Made by a program: the position numbers and the translations under genes. Below are positions 5,952-8,374 of a DNA stretch of 8,374 bases, in pieces. Position 1 is the stretch's first letter; each line of letters opens with the position of its first letter. The DNA is from Bacilli bacterium (GTDB lineage: Bacteria; Bacillota_I; Bacilli_A; RF39; UBA660): positions 1 to 8,374 of the forward strand of contig JAGHGS010000119.1 in NCBI GenBank assembly GCA_017888105.1, given 5' to 3'. The notes below the pieces were generated by a model. The model saw only the letters and a program-made list of their open reading frames with translations. It did not search any database and was not told the DNA's origin.

Positions 5952-6646
5952 AAGATAGTTTATTTGTCAAGATTTATCCGAAAAGAACGATTGAACGTGT
6001 TGAAGCTAAAATTCAATTATTGGGTGTTTCGAATCATTATAATTTGTTTATGATTTTGAATTTTCGAGTTTTAATTTCTCTTATTTTATTTATCGTTTTA
6101 TTAATTGTTTCTCAAATTGGTTATATTTTAGCTCCAGTGGTGGCTATCTTGTTTTATTATTTAAGTGAAAAAGTATTACTTGATTATCCAATTAAGAAGC
6201 GAGCAAAAAAATTAGAAAAAGAAGCTTTATTCTTTTTTGAGATATTATTATTAACCTTGGAGTCAAGACGTAATTTAGGTCATGCTTTATCTTTAACAAC
6301 TGCAAATATTGATTCTGAATTATCGGATGAATTTAAACAGACTTTAGCAGAAATGAAGCTCGGTAAAAGTCTCAATGAGGCATTAAATGATATGAAAAAA
6401 AGAATTCCTAGTGAAGCGATTAATAATGCTATTTTAAATATGGTGGAATCGAATATTTTTGGAAATAGTATTTTGACTTCTCTTACGAATCAAATCGATT
6501 TTTTAAGAGAGAAACAAATGCTTGATGTAAAAGCAGAAATTAATAAGTTACCAACAAAGGTAAGTATTATTAGTGTTGTATTTTTTGTTCCAATTATGTT
6601 ACTTATCATTTTAGTTCCTGTTTTGATTCTTTATTTAGTAGGGTAA
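5948..6646 (+). CDS. tadC: TadC inner-membrane platform protein
   Basis: This 232-residue T2SSF-family protein partners TadB. Hydrophobic segments lie at about 35-55, 56-77 and 205-231. Between them is the cytoplasmic T2SSF helical domain (about 92-190), with FEILLLTLESRRNLGHALSLTT (97-118) and LGKSLNEALNDMKKRIP (138-154). TadC proteins are commonly about 280-320 residues, so this copy is somewhat short at the N-terminus, but the start is well set: GAGGTG is 5 bases before ATG 5948, within the 4-nt ATGA overlap with tadB. It is the last gene of the operon. The convergent regulator stop begins only 5 nt later and no clear terminator is visible between them. Confidence 0.9.
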   Translation: MKDSLFVKIYPKRTIERVEAKIQLLGVSNHYNLFMILNFRVLISLILFIVLLIVSQIGYILAPVVAILFYYLSEKVLLDYPIKKRAKKLEKEALFFFEILLLTLESRRNLGHALSLTTANIDSELSDEFKQTLAEMKLGKSLNEALNDMKKRIPSEAINNAILNMVESNIFGNSILTSLTNQIDFLREKQMLDVKAEINKLPTKVSIISVVFFVPIMLLIILVPVLILYLVG

Positions 6647-6651
6647 ATCGA

Positions 6652-7047
6652 TTATTCTAATATATTTTTTTCAATGTTTAAAAGGGTTATTTCATCAATA
6701 AAATGTTCTAACTTTTCAACCTGTTCTAGTTTAAAATTTTCTCTGTTTAATTGTTTTAAGAACATTTCTATAATTTGATGGCGGTGATATAGATATGTGC
6801 CTATTTTTATTCCTTCTTTTGTTAAAGTGATGTGATTTTTATTTATGTTTATTAAGTTTAAATTTTTTAGTTTACTAATCATCTTGCTACAAGATGATTT
6901 TTTAATGTTTAGGTTTTTGCTTAAAGAAGTAATGGTTATTTTTTCTTCTTTTTTTCTATAAATCATTTCTAAGTAGTCTTCCATTGGATAAGTAATTTTA
7001 TTTTGGTTGTGAATATAGGTTGTTAAAGTATAAAAATCATTGTTCAT
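6652..7047 (-). CDS. DtxR-family, MntR-like metalloregulator
   Basis: This 131-residue regulator has a winged helix-turn-helix (about 22-85; recognition region KKSSCSKMISKLKNLNLI at 49-66) and the DtxR-family metal/dimer domain. Aligned by eye with Bacillus MntR, it keeps every ligand equivalent: Asp24 and Glu27 (in MEDYLEMIY), His90 (LYHRHQIIE), and Glu111, Glu114 and His115 (VEKLEH). Glu27 is the MntR-type choice where DtxR/IdeR have Met. The C-terminal SH3-like domain of DtxR/IdeR is absent, as in MntR. MntR-type proteins bind Mn(II) or Fe(II) and repress uptake genes when metal is plentiful. It is divergent from feoAB with an inverted repeat between them, so the likely target is iron uptake and itself. 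The start is supported by AAGGA (minus strand 7061-7057). Whether Mn or Fe is the physiological signal cannot be told from sequence. Confidence 0.88.
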   Translation of the reverse strand: MNNDFYTLTTYIHNQNKITYPMEDYLEMIYRKKEEKITITSLSKNLNIKKSSCSKMISKLKNLNLININKNHITLTKEGIKIGTYLYHRHQIIEMFLKQLNRENFKLEQVEKLEHFIDEITLLNIEKNILE

Positions 7048-7076
7048 ATAACCAAATCCTTATCATTTCATATAAT
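7048..7076 (+). promoter_or_regulatory. Possible feoAB promoter
   Basis: A perfect -10 TATAAT (7071-7076) has only a weak -35 (ATAACC, 7048-7053) at 17 bases. It would start transcription near 7083, just upstream of the inverted repeat at 7087-7104, so a bound repressor would obstruct the polymerase. The same AT-rich stretch read leftward (TATTAT, 7077 to 7072) could be the regulator's own -10, with the inverted repeat over its -35 region. Confidence 0.4.
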
Positions 7077-7086
7077 ACATTAGTTG

Positions 7087-7104
7087 TTAGTTTAAGGAAA
7101 CTAA
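7087..7104. promoter_or_regulatory. Operator candidate for the MntR-like regulator
   Basis: TTAGTTT (7087-7093) and AAACTAA (7098-7104) form a perfect 7-bp inverted repeat around AAGG. It is 18 bp long, the size expected for a DtxR/MntR-family dimer site, and begins with TTAG as DtxR/IdeR boxes do. From memory it also shares the core TTAAGGAAAC with the Bacillus MntR box, except that one T is repeated before AAGG. It lies between the divergent regulator and feoA genes, which supports control of both. Confidence 0.55.
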
Positions 7105-7131
7105 TACAGTTTATGAGGGAGATCAAATATT

Positions 7132-7362
7132 ATGACATTAGATAAAATTTTATTAAATGAACAAGTTCTTATTTGTTCTATTCATGGAGATTCATTTATG
7201 AGGAGAAGATTACTTGATTTAGGTTTTATTCCGGGAATGTTCGTAAAATGTGTGTTAGTTAGTCCTTTTCATGATCCAAGAGCTTATCAAGTTGCTGGTA
7301 ATGTGATAGCACTAAGAAATATAGATGCTAAAAATGTTGAGGTGTCTTATGAGAACAATTAA
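7132..7362 (+). CDS. feoA: FeoA, ferrous iron transport accessory protein
   Basis: This 76-residue SH3-like protein is of the usual FeoA length. The signature FMRRRLLDLGFIPG (22-35), then V.VSPFHDPRAYQV (41-54) and ALRNIDA (60-66), matches the family pattern (RRRLLDLGFIPGT..., P-GDP, ALRKEEA). FeoA is a small cytoplasmic protein thought to assist the GTPase transporter FeoB. The start is supported by GGGAG (7118-7122), 9 bases before ATG. It shares its promoter region with the divergent MntR-like regulator and overlaps feoB by 14 nt, indicating a coupled feoAB operon. Confidence 0.93.
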   Translation: MTLDKILLNEQVLICSIHGDSFMRRRLLDLGFIPGMFVKCVLVSPFHDPRAYQVAGNVIALRNIDAKNVEVSYENN

Positions 7363-8374
7363 GGTTGCTTTAGTGGGAACCCCTAATGTTGGAAAATCAA
7401 CAATTTATAATGCTTTAACACATAATCATGAACATACTGGAAATTGGTCGGGAAAAACTGTTGGTGTTAGTAAAGGGGAATGTTCTTATCAGGGAGTTTT
7501 TTATTCTTTTTATGATTTACCTGGAACGTATTCTTTAATTAGTAAATCGAAGGAGGAAGCTGTTGCTACAGATTTTATTGTGTTTCACAATTTTGATGTT
7601 GCGGTTGTGGTGTGTGATGCTACTAGTTTGGAGAAGGGAATTGGACTTGTCTTACAAACTAAAGAAATATGTAAAAATGTAGTTGTTTGTGTTAATTTAA
7701 TAGATGAAGCAGAAAAAATGGGGATTCACATTAATTATTCTTTATTGGAAGAGAGAATCGGTAGTAAAGTTGTAGCAGTAAGTGCTAGAAATAAAAAAGG
7801 TTTGGATGATTTGCTTTTGGCGATTCGAGATTCAGAACCACAAAATTATTTGGATCTTGATTATGGTGTATTAAATGATTCTATTTATGAAATTTCTAAA
7901 GATATAAAAACCGATAAATATAATCGGAAGTGGATTGCTCTTAAAATTATGGAAGAAAATATGCATTATATCAATTCGTTTCAAAAATTAGGTATTATTA
8001 AAAAAGTACCATCTTCTTCTTTTAAGGGAGATGTACATTTAGAAATATCTTTAAAGATGGCTCGTAAAATAAAAGATATATTAAATGGTGTTATTGAAAT
8101 AGAAAATGGGAATTATCGCAATAAAGAAAGAAAAATTGATCGAATCCTTACTAGTAAAATATGGGGGATTCCAATTATGCTTTTTCTTTTATTTCTGGTT
8201 TTTTATCTTACTATTGTTGGGGCTAATTATCCATCTAGTTGGTTATTTTCATTTTTTTCTGCTTTAGAAGGTACAATTACAAGTTTTTTCGAGTTTTTAT
8301 GTTTTCCTAATTTTATAGTTGATTTGCTTGTAAATGGGGTTTATAAGACACTTTATTGGGTTGTTTCTGTTATG
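7349..8374 (+). CDS. feoB: FeoB, Fe(II) transporter GTPase (3' end outside window)
   Basis: 342 codons are visible before the window ends in frame; full FeoB proteins run to roughly 600-800 residues. The N-terminal G domain has G1 GTPNVGKS (10-17), G2 region NWSGKTVG with Thr37, G3 DLPG (56-59), G4 NLID (116-119) and G5 SA (145-146). A helical GDI-like domain (about 165-262) follows, then the junction DRILTSKIWGIPIM (264-277) and the first membrane segments, including VGANYPSSW (290-298), a pattern typical of clostridial-type FeoB. FeoB imports Fe(II) across the cytoplasmic membrane. The first variable G1 residue is Thr where most FeoB have Asn (GNPN), but Asn13, equivalent to the potassium-coordinating residue, is kept. 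The start is set by GAGGTG (7339-7344) before ATG 7349, inside feoA. Confidence 0.95.
   Translation, partial: MRTIKVALVGTPNVGKSTIYNALTHNHEHTGNWSGKTVGVSKGECSYQGVFYSFYDLPGTYSLISKSKEEAVATDFIVFHNFDVAVVVCDATSLEKGIGLVLQTKEICKNVVVCVNLIDEAEKMGIHINYSLLEERIGSKVVAVSARNKKGLDDLLLAIRDSEPQNYLDLDYGVLNDSIYEISKDIKTDKYNRKWIALKIMEENMHYINSFQKLGIIKKVPSSSFKGDVHLEISLKMARKIKDILNGVIEIENGNYRNKERKIDRILTSKIWGIPIMLFLLFLVFYLTIVGANYPSSWLFSFFSALEGTITSFFEFLCFPNFIVDLLVNGVYKTLYWVVSVM

Noticed and set aside
6640..6680. Terminator for the tad operon
   Set aside because: Only the short palindrome AATCGATT and an A/T run are present; no convincing stem with a T tract on the plus strand could be found.
1..8374. CRISPR arrays, tRNA or rRNA genes
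   Set aside because: No regularly spaced repeats and no recognisable tRNA cloverleaf or rRNA sequence were seen; the few intergenic gaps are short.

Overview
The window is strongly AT-rich, with mostly Shine-Dalgarno-led genes, tight or overlapping gene junctions and Gram-positive-style families. UGA is used as a stop (tadB ends in TGA inside an ATGA overlap) and tryptophan is read from TGG, so the standard bacterial code applies and not the Mycoplasma code. Together with a clostridial-style FeoB and an MntR-like DtxR-family regulator, this suggests a low-GC Bacillota, possibly one of the uncultured gut Bacilli or Clostridia. The lineage is an inference; no marker in the window settles it.

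Layout. The left edge holds the first 16 codons of a leftward gene that looks like IS3-family transposase OrfA, with a possible IS end just upstream. Next comes the housekeeping GTPase gene obg (+), converging on a small DUF192 gene (-) with a hairpin between them. A divergent intergenic region then carries a good sigma-A-type promoter for a seven-gene rightward operon (about 1907-6646): Flp-type pilin, TadE-like and TadE/G-like minor pilins, TadZ-like ParA/MinD ATPase, TadA secretion ATPase, and the TadB and TadC membrane platform proteins. The operon is followed at once by a convergent MntR-like metalloregulator gene (-), whose divergent partner is feoA-feoB (+). feoB runs off the right edge.

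How the genes work together. The seven tad genes make up most of a monoderm Tad (tight adherence, type IVc) pilus machine: TadA powers assembly, TadB/TadC form the inner platform, TadZ probably localises it, Flp is the main subunit and the TadE-like proteins are minor subunits. No prepilin peptidase, secretin or lipoprotein gene is present, so the peptidase that must process the pilins lies elsewhere. The DUF192 gene next door is a frequent companion of secretion loci but has no proven role here. In the right-hand module, the regulator keeps all six residues equivalent to the MntR metal ligands and faces an 18-bp inverted repeat (TTAGTTT-AAGG-AAACTAA). This fits metal-dependent control of ferrous iron uptake by FeoAB.

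The most noteworthy points are the very compact Tad operon, a cysteine-pair, acidic-tailed Flp pilin, three consecutive near-identical pilin-type N-termini, and the regulator/operator/feoAB arrangement. Nothing here clearly represents a wholly new system.
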